From NCBI GenBank assembly GCA_900472785.1, contig UCJH01000020.1, positions 126,388 through 190,387 on the forward strand: DNA of 64,000 nucleotides, read 5' to 3'. The translations under genes and the position numbers were made by a program. Below the pieces are notes generated by a model. The model was not told the origin of the DNA, made no database searches, and was given only the letters and a program-made list of their open reading frames with translations. This DNA is from Hyphomicrobiales bacterium. GTDB taxonomy: Bacteria > Pseudomonadota > Alphaproteobacteria > Rhizobiales > Rhizobiaceae. Positions 33,143 through 42,331 of this stretch are shown in pieces. Within the stretch, counting starts at the first letter, position 1. Every line of letters begins with the position of its first letter.

Positions 33143-34183
33143 CTAACGGCGGCCGTATTTGATGCTGTTCAGAAGAACGGCGGTAACGATCACGGCGCCG
33201 GTAAAGACCGTCTGCCAGTAGGCGGAAACCCCGATGATCACGAGACCGTCTGACAGGAAGCCGATCACGAACGCGCCGAGCATGGTGCCGATGACCGTGC
33301 CGCGGCCGCCCGTCAGGGCCGCGCCACCGATGACGACGGCGGCGATGGCCGTCAGCTCGTAGGTGGTACCGGCGGTCGGTCCGGCCGAGGTCAGCTGCGA
33401 GGAGAGTACCAGGCCGGCGACAGCCGCACAGATGCCGGAGAGCACATAGACTGTGATCTTCACACGCTTCACCGGCACGCCCGAGAGTTCGGCCGCACGC
33501 TCGTTGCCACCGGAAGAATAGAGCCAGCGGCCAAAGGCGGTGCGGGCCAGCAGGACGTGGCAGGCAACCGCGAAGACGATCAGTGCGATGACGCCGATCG
33601 GCACGCCGGCCAGCCGGTTGAAACCGAGCCAGTCGAAGCCGGTATTGCCGAGTTCCGGGCGTCCGCCGAGATTGTTGTAGGTGAGGCCATTGGTCATCAA
33701 AAGCGCGATGCCGCGCGCAACATAGAGCACGCCGAGCGTCGCGACGAAGGCCGGCACACGCAGATAGGCGATCAGCACGCCGTTGACCGCGCCGACCACG
33801 GCGCCGAGCAGACAGGTCAGCACCACCACGACCCAGACCGACGGATAGAGGATCACGCCGACCTGCGGTAGCGCCACCCCCTGCATCAGGAAGCCTGCGA
33901 CGACGCCGGCAAGGCCAAGCGTGGAGCCGACGGAGAGATCGATGCCGCCGTTCAGGATAACCAGCAGCATGCCGATGGCCAGAAGGCCGAAGATTGCCAC
34001 ATGCGATGCCATGATCAGGAAATTGCTGATCGTGAAATAGTTTGGCGACATCGATGAAAACACGACAACGATAGCGATCAGCGCGAAAAAGGCCCGGCCT
34101 TCGAAAAGAAGCTCGACAAAGCTCTTCTTGCGCTTGCCGCCGCGGACTGCTGCCTTGGTGTCGATTGCAGTTGTGACTGACAT
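33143..34183 (-). CDS. eryF: Erythritol ABC importer, permease
   Basis: A 346-residue inner-membrane permease of the RbsC family with about ten hydrophobic segments. The conserved text NGGIDLSVGSTLGLAGVVAG, VPAFVATLGVLYVARG, GNERAAELSGVPVKRVKI and IGGAALTGGRGTVIGTMLG is complete; the latter two are the ATPase-coupling loops. The ATG at 34183 has AGGAG upstream and lies 13 bp after the ATPase gene. It forms the membrane channel with EryE and EryG. Confidence 0.9.
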   Translation of the reverse strand: MSVTTAIDTKAAVRGGKRKKSFVELLFEGRAFFALIAIVVVFSSMSPNYFTISNFLIMASHVAIFGLLAIGMLLVILNGGIDLSVGSTLGLAGVVAGFLMQGVALPQVGVILYPSVWVVVVLTCLLGAVVGAVNGVLIAYLRVPAFVATLGVLYVARGIALLMTNGLTYNNLGGRPELGNTGFDWLGFNRLAGVPIGVIALIVFAVACHVLLARTAFGRWLYSSGGNERAAELSGVPVKRVKITVYVLSGICAAVAGLVLSSQLTSAGPTAGTTYELTAIAAVVIGGAALTGGRGTVIGTMLGAFVIGFLSDGLVIIGVSAYWQTVFTGAVIVTAVLLNSIKYGRR

Positions 34184-34196
34184 TGCTTCAGCGCTC

Positions 34197-35738
34197 CTAA
34201 TGGGCATGCACGGCTTCGCCGGAAGCAGCCATGATCTGTTCTTTGGTCGCATCCGGACCGAATTCCGCGGAGATGCGACCGCGCCGCATGACGATGATGC
34301 GGTGGGCAATGCTCAGGCATTCGCCGACCTCGGACGTGGTGTAGACGACGGCGAGACCTTGCCTGGCGCGTTCCGCGAGCAGCTTGAAGACTTCGGCCTT
34401 CGCGCCGATGTCAATGCCGCGGCTCGGCTCGTCGAGCAGGATGACCTCCGGATTGGTCGCCAGCATCTTGCCGATGACCACCTTCTGCTGGTTGCCGCCG
34501 GACAGCGAGCCGATGGGAGCGGCGCCACCATCGGTCTTGATATGCACCTTGCGGATTGCATTGCCGACAAGGTCGGCTTCGCGAGAGGTGGACGTAAACA
34601 GCCCGCGGGTGAAGGCGCCGAGGTTTGCAAGCGACAGGTTGCGGCCGACAGTCATGGTCTGCACGAGGCCGTCGCGCTGCCGATCTTCCGGCACCAGGAC
34701 GAGTCCGTCTCGAATGCAGCTGGCGATCGATCGGCCGGTCATGTCGCGGCCTTTGAGCACGACCTTGCCGGCCGTAGGTTTGAGGCGGCCGGCGACCGCT
34801 TCGAGCAGTTCCGTTCGCCCTGCCCCCATGAGGCCATAGATACAGACGACCTCGCCGGTGCGAACCGAGAGCGAAAGTCCGTCGACCACCGCATAGCCGG
34901 CGCCGCCCGGATCCGGTACCGTCAGGCCCTCGATCGACAGCGCCACATCGCCCTTGTCGTAACCCGAAGGCGGCGAGCCGAGGTCGAAATTGTCGCCGAC
35001 CATGTGACGGACGATCCATTCGAGATCAATGTCCTTGCGTTCGGCATAGGCGGTCATTGCGCCGTCGCGCAACACGACGGCGTGGTTGGTGATCAGCAAC
35101 GCCTCTTCGAGGTGGTGCGAGATATAAACGATGGATACGCCGCGGCTCTTCAGGTCGCGAATGACTTTGAACAGCACCTCAACCTCGGTGGCGCTGAGTG
35201 CCGAGGTCGGCTCGTCCATGATGAGGATGCGCGAATTGACCGAAAGGGCCCGCGCGATCTCGACGATCTGCTGCTGGCCGAGGCGCAGATCCTCGACGGG
35301 CGTGAGAGGATCAATGTCCTCCTCGAGTTCGGCCATCAGGAGGCGCGTCTGGCGCTCTTCCTCCGCGAAGTCCACGCCTGTCGTCGTCATGATTTCGCGA
35401 CCCATGAAAATGTTGTCGCGAACGTTCATGTTCGGCGCGAGGCTCAGCTCCTGATGGATGATGGAAATACCGCGATCGCGTGCTTGGGAGGACGACGCGA
35501 AAACGATAGGCTCTCCATCGAGAACGATCTCTCCGGAGGTGGGCTGCACCACGCCGGATAGAATTTTCATAAGGGTCGACTTGCCGGCACCGTTCTCGCC
35601 GAACAGCGTCGTTACCTGGCCGCGGTGAATATCGAAATTGACGCCCTTGAGGGCATGGATGCTGCCATAGGACTTTGCCACGTTCCGCGCGGCAAGCACG
35701 ACTTCACCATTCTGAGCGGAGCCGGGAAGCGCTGTCAT
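34197..35738 (-). CDS. eryE: Erythritol ABC importer, two-domain ATPase
   Basis: A 513-residue RbsA/XylG-type protein with two ATPase domains. The first has GENGAGKSTLMK, LRLGQQQIVEIARA and ILIMDEPT; the second has the usual degenerate P-loop YGLMGAGRTEL, then LSGGNQQKVVIGK and ILLDEPSRGID. This asymmetry is normal for the family. It overlaps the preceding DUF2291 gene by 4 bp, so the two are translated together. EryE powers import of erythritol in rhizobia with the same gene order. Confidence 0.9.
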   Translation of the reverse strand: MTALPGSAQNGEVVLAARNVAKSYGSIHALKGVNFDIHRGQVTTLFGENGAGKSTLMKILSGVVQPTSGEIVLDGEPIVFASSSQARDRGISIIHQELSLAPNMNVRDNIFMGREIMTTTGVDFAEEERQTRLLMAELEEDIDPLTPVEDLRLGQQQIVEIARALSVNSRILIMDEPTSALSATEVEVLFKVIRDLKSRGVSIVYISHHLEEALLITNHAVVLRDGAMTAYAERKDIDLEWIVRHMVGDNFDLGSPPSGYDKGDVALSIEGLTVPDPGGAGYAVVDGLSLSVRTGEVVCIYGLMGAGRTELLEAVAGRLKPTAGKVVLKGRDMTGRSIASCIRDGLVLVPEDRQRDGLVQTMTVGRNLSLANLGAFTRGLFTSTSREADLVGNAIRKVHIKTDGGAAPIGSLSGGNQQKVVIGKMLATNPEVILLDEPSRGIDIGAKAEVFKLLAERARQGLAVVYTTSEVGECLSIAHRIIVMRRGRISAEFGPDATKEQIMAASGEAVHAH

Positions 35739-36385
35739 TTGACGTCGAGCCTCACCGGCGTGACGATCCAGCTCTTCGGATTGACGAGCTTGAAGACACC
35801 GATCACCGTTACGGTCTTGCCTGTCAAACCTGCCGGGTCGACACCGGCGAGAACGACCTTCTTTACCTCGTTGTTGATGGCCGAGCCGGCGTCTTGGTAC
35901 TCGATCTGGTTCTTGAACTGGCCAAACTCGATTTGGCCCGTTGCATCGCGAAGATCGGTGCCATTGAGTGCCGGCCCGGTTTGGACGCGCACCGTGAGTT
36001 CCGGCGGAAGCCCCTCGACGGCAACCACATTATAGTTTGCCTTCCGCTCGCCGACGACGCCAGTGAACTTCACCGGCACGACCGGGCCTGCCGATGTCGC
36101 GACGCCGTATTTTTCGGCCGCCGCTTTCTTGTCTGCAACAATCGCCCGTGAAAGTTCGACGGCATCGACCGCACGTGTCTCGACACTCTGCTTGATGAGC
36201 GGAAACTGTTCGGTACCGAAGCCTTCCGGCGAGAATTTCTGCACCTGAACGTCCTTGTCGGAGCCGATGCGCACGATCGTCGTGTCGAAGATCATAGCGC
36301 CGACAAGCACGATGCCGGCAGCGATGCCGATCCACCGATAGCTGCGCACGGGCTGGGGCGTTTTCGGTAGCGTGACGTCAGTCAT
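35735..36385 (-). CDS. DUF2291 protein, membrane-anchored, first gene of the eryEFG operon
   Basis: A 216-residue protein with one N-terminal membrane anchor (WIGIAAGIVLVGAMIFDTTIVRI, about residues 18-40) and a periplasmic domain. The domain has VPVKFTGVVGERKA, TVRVQTGPALNGTDLRDA, FGQFKNQIEYQDAGSAIN and TVTVIGVFKL, which match the same positions of the lipoprotein at 50044-50688. I recall this family as DUF2291. It is translationally coupled to eryE. Function unknown; the repeated link with ribose-type importers suggests it helps importer assembly, stability or substrate delivery at the outer face of the membrane. Confidence 0.78.
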   Translation of the reverse strand: MTDVTLPKTPQPVRSYRWIGIAAGIVLVGAMIFDTTIVRIGSDKDVQVQKFSPEGFGTEQFPLIKQSVETRAVDAVELSRAIVADKKAAAEKYGVATSAGPVVPVKFTGVVGERKANYNVVAVEGLPPELTVRVQTGPALNGTDLRDATGQIEFGQFKNQIEYQDAGSAINNEVKKVVLAGVDPAGLTGKTVTVIGVFKLVNPKSWIVTPVRLDVK

Positions 36386-36595
36386 GTCGATTGGCCTTGC
36401 GATTGAACGATGGAAGCGCAGGGGAAACCGCCGCGCGGGCCGAGGGCGGGCGCGGGCTGCAAAGCGACCCGGGTGCGCGATGCCGCCGGGTATTGCTGCC
36501 TTTCAAACAAGACTGTCCCATGATGTCCTCCCCGACACATTGCGTTTGGCAGATCTCCTCACCTGCCTTGCGCTGCACACCTTTTCGCAGTTGCG

Positions 36596-36628
36596 ATATA
36601 TATGTGTGATATGCAGAAATATATATGT
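36596..36628. promoter_or_regulatory. Tandem repeat ATATATATGT, candidate operator for eryEFG
   Basis: Two identical copies of ATATATATGT (36596-36605 and 36619-36628) lie 23 bp apart, about two helical turns, so a regulator could bind both on one face. They sit about 210 bp upstream of the DUF2291 gene. Simple AT composition means chance cannot be excluded. Confidence 0.4.
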
Positions 36629-36980
36629 TAACTTAACGCGACCTGTCAATCGGGCTTTTTCGTATCCCACGGTGTTAAGCGGCGGTTTTATTCCATCCGC
36701 GTGCCAATGCATGGAATCGCAGGCTTCGATACTCCAAGCTACATGCGGCGTCTCCGCTGCGCTTGTCTGACAAGTGATACTTTAACCCAATGCCGTGTTT
36801 AAAAAGATAAATATTGTACGCTTGATGCGTGCAGGTGGCTGGAAATCGGTCTCCAGTACCAGCGTAATCCACGGAAATGGACAGCAAAGCCACCGTGATC
36901 ACCTCTCTATTCCCTTGCGAATTGCCCTCCATCATAAATGAAAAAAAATTCGAAACGAGAAAATTTTTACGAGACATGTG

Positions 36981-36995
36981 ATAACTTTATGTTAT
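36981..36995. promoter_or_regulatory. Inverted repeat upstream of eryA, candidate operator
   Basis: ATAAC-TTTAT-GTTAT is an inverted repeat about 160 bp before the eryA start codon. Its right part TTTATGTTAT matches the ATAATGTTAT repeat before eryR (42268-42299) at 8 of 10 positions, suggesting a shared regulator (EryD or EryR). Confidence 0.45.
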
Positions 36996-37153
36996 GTTCT
37001 TCTTCAAGCTTGGGAGAGCAGCGGCAATTCCTCCGGTAGGTATAAGGGAGGAGCCGTAAAAGGCTTTTTTGAGAGACGACCGGGAGGATCGAATGCTGGG
37101 TTTCGGATCAGGCGAAGCGACGCGGGATGTCGCGCGGTCCGCAGGTGCGTGCC

Positions 37154-38704
37154 ATGACTGAGCTCACGGATCTGATCATCGGCATCGACGCGGGCACCTC
37201 CGTCATGAAGGCCGTCGCCTTCACGCTTTCCGGCCGCCAGCTTGCCAGCGCCTCGGTACGCAACGCCTACAAGACCGGCGATGACGGTTCCGTCACCCAA
37301 TCGCTTGATCAGACCTGGCTCGACTGCACCCGCGCCTTGCGCGGCCTTGCCGAAAAAGTCGAAAACCTGGCCGGTCGCACCGTCGCGGTTGCGGTTACCG
37401 CCCAAGGCGACGGCACCTGGCTCGTCGGCTCGGAAAACCGCCCTGCAGGCGACGCCTGGCTGTGGCTTGATGCCCGCGCCGCACCCACCGTCGAGCGGCT
37501 TGCCGCCGAAGATGCCGATCGGCAGCGCTTCGAGGCAACCGGCACCGGACTCAACACCTGCCAGCAAGGTTCGCAGCTCGCTCATATGGACCGCTATTTT
37601 CCGGAACTGCTGGCCGGCGCCGAGACGGCCCTGCATTGCAAGGACTGGCTCTACCTGAACCTGACCGGCGTCCGCGCCACCGATCCGTCGGAAGTGAGCT
37701 TCACGTTCGGCAATTTCCGTACCCGGAAATATGATGGTGACGTTCTTGCGGCGCTTGGCCTGGCGCACCGCCGCCATCTGCTGCCTGAGGTCATCGAGGG
37801 CACGGAGACCACGCATCCGCTGACGGCGGAGGCAGCTGCCGCGTCCGGCCTCAGACCTGGTACACCTGTCTGCCTCGGCTATGTCGACATGTGCATGACG
37901 GCGCTGGGCGCGGGTGTACGCAGCGAAGGCCGCAATGCCGCCTGTTCTGCTATCGGCTCCACTGGCGTGCACCTGCAAGCGAAACTCGTCTCGGAGGTCG
38001 TGTTGAATGCCGAGCGCACGGGCTATGTCATCGCGCTCCCCATTCCCGGCATCGTCACTCAAGTCCAGACCAATATGGGCGCGACGATCAATCTCGACTG
38101 GTTGCTCCAGCTCGGCGCAGACCTTTTGTGCGAATTCGGGATCACCGTCGGGCTGAACGACATGATCGGCCGCGTCGATCAGTGGTTTGCCGCCAGCAAG
38201 CCCGGCAACATCCTCTACCATCCCTATATTTCCGAGGCCGGCGAGCGTGGCCCCTTCGTCAACGCCCGCGCCCGGGCGAACTTAACCGGTCTTGCCAGTC
38301 GTCACCGTTACCCTGATCTCGTGCGCGCCGTCGTCGAAGGCCTCGGCATGGCGACACGGGATTGCTACGCCGCCATGGGTGCGCTGCCCTCGGAACTGCG
38401 CGTCAGCGGCGGCGCTGCCCGGTCCGCCTCGCTGCGCAGAACACTTGGCGCTGCCCTCGGCGCGCCGGTTCGCGTCAGCACCCGTGAAGAGGCCGGCGCC
38501 GCCGGCGCCTCAATGATGGCCGCTGTTGCAATCGGCGCCTACCGTACCATGGACGATTGCATCGCCGATTGGGTCACGCCCGAGCTCGGCGAAGCCGAAC
38601 AGCCGAAAGCAGACGACACAGAACGCATGACGCGCCTGTTTGCCGCCTATGCGGATGTCCGCCGCGGCATAACACCGGCCTGGGACATCCTCGCTGCGCG
38701 TTGA
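37154..38704 (+). CDS. eryA: Erythritol kinase
   Basis: EryA phosphorylates erythritol with ATP to L-erythritol 4-phosphate in the cytosol. This 516-residue FGGY kinase starts with the phosphate loop IIGIDAGTSVMKAVAFTL and contains AVTAQGDGTWLVG, DPSEVSFTFGNFRT, the adenosine region RVSGGAARSASLRRTLG and EEAGAAGASMMA. The length and sequence agree with Brucella and rhizobial EryA. The ATG at 37154 is the family start; an ATG at 37127 is a weak alternative. It is the first gene of eryABCD, with eryB 47 bp downstream. Confidence 0.93.
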   Translation: MTELTDLIIGIDAGTSVMKAVAFTLSGRQLASASVRNAYKTGDDGSVTQSLDQTWLDCTRALRGLAEKVENLAGRTVAVAVTAQGDGTWLVGSENRPAGDAWLWLDARAAPTVERLAAEDADRQRFEATGTGLNTCQQGSQLAHMDRYFPELLAGAETALHCKDWLYLNLTGVRATDPSEVSFTFGNFRTRKYDGDVLAALGLAHRRHLLPEVIEGTETTHPLTAEAAAASGLRPGTPVCLGYVDMCMTALGAGVRSEGRNAACSAIGSTGVHLQAKLVSEVVLNAERTGYVIALPIPGIVTQVQTNMGATINLDWLLQLGADLLCEFGITVGLNDMIGRVDQWFAASKPGNILYHPYISEAGERGPFVNARARANLTGLASRHRYPDLVRAVVEGLGMATRDCYAAMGALPSELRVSGGAARSASLRRTLGAALGAPVRVSTREEAGAAGASMMAAVAIGAYRTMDDCIADWVTPELGEAEQPKADDTERMTRLFAAYADVRRGITPAWDILAAR

Positions 38705-38751
38705 AGGAAAACGATTGCGCCGCCCGATGGGTTGCGTCGAAGGAGATTGAG

Positions 38752-40263
38752 ATGAACGAGCCCGAGCTTATTGACCTCTTCGTGATCGGCGGCGGCATCA
38801 ATGGTGCCGGCATTGCACGCGACGCGGCCGGCCGCGGCCTGTCCGTCGTGCTCAGCGAAAAAGGCGATCTGGCCGAAGGCACCTCTTCTCGCTCGGGCAA
38901 GCTGGTACATGGCGGCCTGCGTTATCTCGAATATTACGAATTCCGGTTGGTACGCGAGGCTCTGATCGAACGCGAAGTCTTGCTCAACGCCGCCCCGCAC
39001 ATCATCTGGCCGATGCGTTTCGTCCTGCCGCACAGCCCGCAGGATCGCCCAGCCTGGCTCGTGCGGCTCGGCCTATTCCTCTACGACCACCTCGGCGGTC
39101 GCAAGAAGCTGCCGGGCACGCGCACGCTCAATCTCGCGCGAGACCCCGAGGGCACGCCGATCCTCGACCAATACACCCGTGGCTTCGAATATTCCGATTG
39201 CTGGGTTGATGACGCCCGGCTGGTGACGCTGAACGCGGTGAGTGCCGCTGAAAAGGGCGCCATGGTGCTGACCCGTTCGCCGACCGTGTCCGCCCGCCGC
39301 GAAAGCGGTGCCTGGACGGTGACGACGAAGAGCAGCGCGACGGGCGAGACGCGCACCTTCCGCGCGAAATGTCTCGTCAACTGCGCCGGCCCCTGGGTCT
39401 CGGACGTCATCAACCGCGTCGCGGGCTCCAACTCCTCGCGCAATGTGCGCCTCGTCAAGGGCAGCCACATCATCGTTCCGAAATTCTGGGCTGGCTCGAA
39501 CGCCTATCTCGTGCAGAACCACGACAAGCGCGTCATTTTCATCAATCCCTACGAGGGCGATAAGGCGCTGATCGGCACCACCGACATCGGCTATGAAGGC
39601 CGCGCCGAGGATGTCTCCGCCGACGAGACCGAAATCGACTACCTGCTTACGGCGGTCAACCGCTACTTCAAGGAAAAGCTGCGCCGCCAGGACGTGCTGC
39701 ACTCCTTCTCCGGCGTGCGCCCGCTGTTTGACGACGGCAAGGGCAACCCCTCCGCCGTCACCCGCGATTATGTCTTCGACCTAGACGAGGCCGGCGGCGC
39801 GCCGCTGCTCAACGTCTTCGGTGGCAAGATCACCACCTTCCGCGAGCTGGCCGAGCGCGGCATCCACCGCCTTGCGCACATCTTCCCCAAAATGGGCGGC
39901 GACTGGACGGAGAAGGCCCCGCTTCCGGGCGGTGACATGCCGAATGCCGACTATGAAACCTTCGCCAACAGCCTGCGCGACATGTATCCCTGGATGCCGC
40001 GAAAGCTCGTCCATCACTACGGCCGACTGTATGGCACGCGCACGAAGACCGTCGTTGCCGGCGCGAACAACCTTGAAAGCCTCGGACGGCATTTCGGCGG
40101 CCAGTTCTATGAGGCGGAAGCGCGTTATCTCGTTGCCACCGAATGGGCACAGGCGGCGGAGGACATTCTTTATCGCCGCACGAAACACTATCTGCACCTG
40201 ACTGCGGCCGAGCGTGCGGCCTTCGCCGACTGGTTCCAGTCCGCCCGCCTTGCTGCCGCCTGA
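38752..40263 (+). CDS. eryB: L-erythritol 4-phosphate dehydrogenase
   Basis: EryB oxidises L-erythritol 4-phosphate to L-3-tetrulose 4-phosphate (D-erythrulose 1-phosphate), FAD-dependent, at the inner membrane. The 503-residue GlpD-family protein has FVIGGGINGAGIARDAAGRG for FAD binding, GTSSRSGKLVHGGLRYLEYYE, LIGTTDIGYEG and NVFGGKITTFRELAE. The ATG at 38752 follows AAGGAG. It lies between eryA and eryC with 8-47 bp gaps. Its closer agreement with known EryB than the copy at 27822 and its place in the operon make the name firm. Confidence 0.92.
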   Translation: MNEPELIDLFVIGGGINGAGIARDAAGRGLSVVLSEKGDLAEGTSSRSGKLVHGGLRYLEYYEFRLVREALIEREVLLNAAPHIIWPMRFVLPHSPQDRPAWLVRLGLFLYDHLGGRKKLPGTRTLNLARDPEGTPILDQYTRGFEYSDCWVDDARLVTLNAVSAAEKGAMVLTRSPTVSARRESGAWTVTTKSSATGETRTFRAKCLVNCAGPWVSDVINRVAGSNSSRNVRLVKGSHIIVPKFWAGSNAYLVQNHDKRVIFINPYEGDKALIGTTDIGYEGRAEDVSADETEIDYLLTAVNRYFKEKLRRQDVLHSFSGVRPLFDDGKGNPSAVTRDYVFDLDEAGGAPLLNVFGGKITTFRELAERGIHRLAHIFPKMGGDWTEKAPLPGGDMPNADYETFANSLRDMYPWMPRKLVHHYGRLYGTRTKTVVAGANNLESLGRHFGGQFYEAEARYLVATEWAQAAEDILYRRTKHYLHLTAAERAAFADWFQSARLAAA

Positions 40264-40271
40264 GGACGACC

Positions 40272-41207
40272 ATGCCGCTGACGCTCTCGCTGAACACCAA
40301 TCCGCTGGTCAACCGTTTCGCCGATCCAGACGACCTGATCGAGACCGTTGCTCGGGACCTGCGCCTGCGCGACCTGCAGCTGACCCACGAATTCATCAAT
40401 CCAAGCTGGAGCGCCGCCACCATCCGACGGCGGACGCGGCAGATGGACAGGGCGCTGCAACGGACCGGCGTTCGCGTCACTTCGGGCATGACCGGCCCCT
40501 ACGGCCGGCTTAACCATTTCGGCCATCCGGATGCGGATGTGCGGCGCTATTATATCGACTGGTTCAAGACGTTCGCCGATATCATCGGCGATCTCGGCGG
40601 CAGCTCCGTCGGCACGCAGTTCGCGATCTTCACCTACAAGGATTATGATGACCCGGTGCGCCGCGAGAATCTGATCAGAATCGCGATCGACTGCTGGGCG
40701 GAGGTTGCAGAACATGCAAAAAGCGCCGGTCTCTCCTATGTCTTCTGGGAACCGATGAGCATTGGCCGCGAGTTCGGCGAAACGATTGCCGAATGCATCA
40801 AACTTCAGGACCGGCTGACTGCCGCCGACATGGCCATCCCCATGTGGATGATGGCCGATATCGACCATGGCGACGTGACCTCCGAGAACCCCGACGACTT
40901 CGAGCCCTATGCCTGGGCGCGCGCCGTGCCGAAGGTGTCGCCGATCATCCACATCAAGCAGAGCCTGATGGACAAGGGTGGTCACCGGCCGTTCACCGCT
41001 GAGTTCAACGCAAGGGGCCGCATCCAGCCGGAACCGCTGCTGAAAGCCTTTGCCGACGGCGGAGCCATCGACAACGAGATTTGTCTGGAGCTTTCCTTCA
41101 AGGAGCGTGAACCGAACGACCGGCAGGTCGTTCCGCAGATCGCAGAAAGCATCGCCTTCTGGGCGCCGCATGTCGATACCGGCGTATCCGATCTGAAGCT
41201 GGGCTGA
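40272..41207 (+). CDS. eryC: D-erythrulose 1-phosphate 3-epimerase (tetrulose-4-phosphate racemase)
   Basis: EryC interconverts L-3-tetrulose 4-phosphate and D-3-tetrulose 4-phosphate (D- to L-erythrulose 1-phosphate). It was once called a dehydrogenase but belongs to the xylose-isomerase TIM-barrel superfamily, as shown in Brucella. This 311-residue protein has LTHEFINPSWSAATIRRR at the start, the metal-site glutamate in YVFWEPMSIGREFG, MADIDHGDV, IHIKQS and a final LELSFKERE glutamate. The ATG at 40272 is 8 bp after eryB with GAGGAC upstream. No Rossmann motif is present, consistent with an isomerase. Confidence 0.9.
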   Translation: MPLTLSLNTNPLVNRFADPDDLIETVARDLRLRDLQLTHEFINPSWSAATIRRRTRQMDRALQRTGVRVTSGMTGPYGRLNHFGHPDADVRRYYIDWFKTFADIIGDLGGSSVGTQFAIFTYKDYDDPVRRENLIRIAIDCWAEVAEHAKSAGLSYVFWEPMSIGREFGETIAECIKLQDRLTAADMAIPMWMMADIDHGDVTSENPDDFEPYAWARAVPKVSPIIHIKQSLMDKGGHRPFTAEFNARGRIQPEPLLKAFADGGAIDNEICLELSFKEREPNDRQVVPQIAESIAFWAPHVDTGVSDLKLG

Positions 41208-41304
41208 TCGACAGGGTTCGCTTGCGGGAGTGTCGGCGCGAGGGCTAAGACTGGTCGTAAGACCGCTTCCGCTTCCGGTTGCAACGCAGGACAGGACGCC
41301 GCTG

Positions 41305-42249
41305 ATGACTGACAATGAAGACTCACTCGCCGTCCGCGCCGCCTGGTTGCATTATGTCGGCGGGTTCACCCAGTCCGCGGTCGCCAAGCGCCTCGGCATT
41401 CCATCCGTGAAGGCGCATCGGCTGATCGCGCGCGCGGTGGCCGAGGGCGTGGTGAAAGTCAGCATCGACGGCGATATCGCGGAATGCGCCAACTTGGAGG
41501 TGGAGCTTTCTACCCGTTATGGGCTCGACTATTGCGAGGTCTCGCCCGATGTCGATGACGATCCTCTGGCGTTGACGACACTTGGCCATGCCGGCGCGAA
41601 TTTTCTGCGACGGGAGATCGAGCGTGGCGAGGCTCCGGTCATCGGTCTTGGCCACGGACGCACGCTCTCGGCCGCCGTTCGTCACCTGCCGCGCCTCAGC
41701 GCCAGCAGCACGCGTTTCGTCTCGCTGTTGGGCGGCCTGACGCGCAATTATGCTGCCAACCCCTATGACGTCATGCATCGCCTTGCGGAAAAGACTGGAA
41801 CGCAGGCCTATGTGATGCCCGTTCCGTTCTTTGCAAACACCGAGGAGGACAAAGAGGTGCTGCTCTCCCAGCGCGGTGTCAGCGAGGTCTTCAATCTCGC
41901 CCGCAGCGCCGATCTCAAGATCGTCGGCATCGGCACCGTCGACAATCAGGCCCATCTGGTGAAGTCCGGCATGCTGCAGCCGGACGAACTGGAGGAGATC
42001 GCGGCACTCGGCGGCATCGGCGAATTGCTGGGACACTTCTTCGACAACAAAGGCCGCATCCTGGAGACATCGGTGACGGCAAGGACGCTTTCCGCTTCTT
42101 TTTCAGAGAATGGAAAGGACCGGATTGTCGCGGTCGCCGGAGGTCCGGTCAAGACCGAGGCAATCCGTGCCGTGCTGCACAGCCACAAGCTGCATGGTTT
42201 GATCACGGACGAGCGCACGGCCAGGACACTCCTGCGAAGTTCTGCGTAA
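41305..42249 (+). CDS. eryD: Erythritol operon repressor, SorC/DeoR-like
   Basis: A 314-residue regulator of the SorC sugar-binding family. The N-terminal helix-turn-helix is LHYVGGFTQSAVAKRLGIPSVKAHRLIARAV; the C-terminal sugar-phosphate domain has VIGLGHGRTLSAAV, FVSLLGGLTRNYAANPYDVMHRLA, and VAVAGGPVKTEAI. In Brucella EryD represses the ery operon and is relieved by erythritol. The ATG at 41305 follows a 97-bp gap after eryC. Two copies of a 10-bp repeat lie just past its stop codon, before eryR. Confidence 0.9.
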   Translation: MTDNEDSLAVRAAWLHYVGGFTQSAVAKRLGIPSVKAHRLIARAVAEGVVKVSIDGDIAECANLEVELSTRYGLDYCEVSPDVDDDPLALTTLGHAGANFLRREIERGEAPVIGLGHGRTLSAAVRHLPRLSASSTRFVSLLGGLTRNYAANPYDVMHRLAEKTGTQAYVMPVPFFANTEEDKEVLLSQRGVSEVFNLARSADLKIVGIGTVDNQAHLVKSGMLQPDELEEIAALGGIGELLGHFFDNKGRILETSVTARTLSASFSENGKDRIVAVAGGPVKTEAIRAVLHSHKLHGLITDERTARTLLRSSA

Positions 42250-42267
42250 AATATCAAAATCACAAGA

Positions 42268-42299
42268 ATAATGTTATAATTTACCCTAGATAATGTTAT
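42268..42299. promoter_or_regulatory. Tandem repeat ATAATGTTAT before eryR
   Basis: Two identical copies of ATAATGTTAT (42268-42277 and 42290-42299) lie exactly 22 bp apart, two helical turns, in the 82-bp gap between eryD and eryR. Each copy is itself partly palindromic (ATAA..TTAT). A related element lies before eryA at 36981. This is the expected form of a DeoR-family operator with two sites, possibly for EryR autoregulation. Confidence 0.55.
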
Positions 42300-42331
42300 G
42301 AACCTTGCGGGCTGAATAAACGGAGGTTGGC

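Larger units (their letters stand above)
36386..37153. other. Divergent regulatory region between the two erythritol operons
   Basis: About 770 bp between the leftward DUF2291-eryEFG and rightward eryABC genes. Open frames inside it lack good ribosome sites and family features. Two AT-rich stretches (36590-36640 and 36900-37005) probably mark the two promoters; each carries repeat motifs listed separately. The length is more than a simple bidirectional promoter needs, so a long leader or an unannotated small RNA is possible but not shown. Confidence 0.6.

Noticed and set aside
36675-36977. 100-codon open frame in the ery divergent region
   Set aside because: It has no plausible ribosome site or recognisable family and overlaps the AT-rich promoter zone of eryA; treated as chance.
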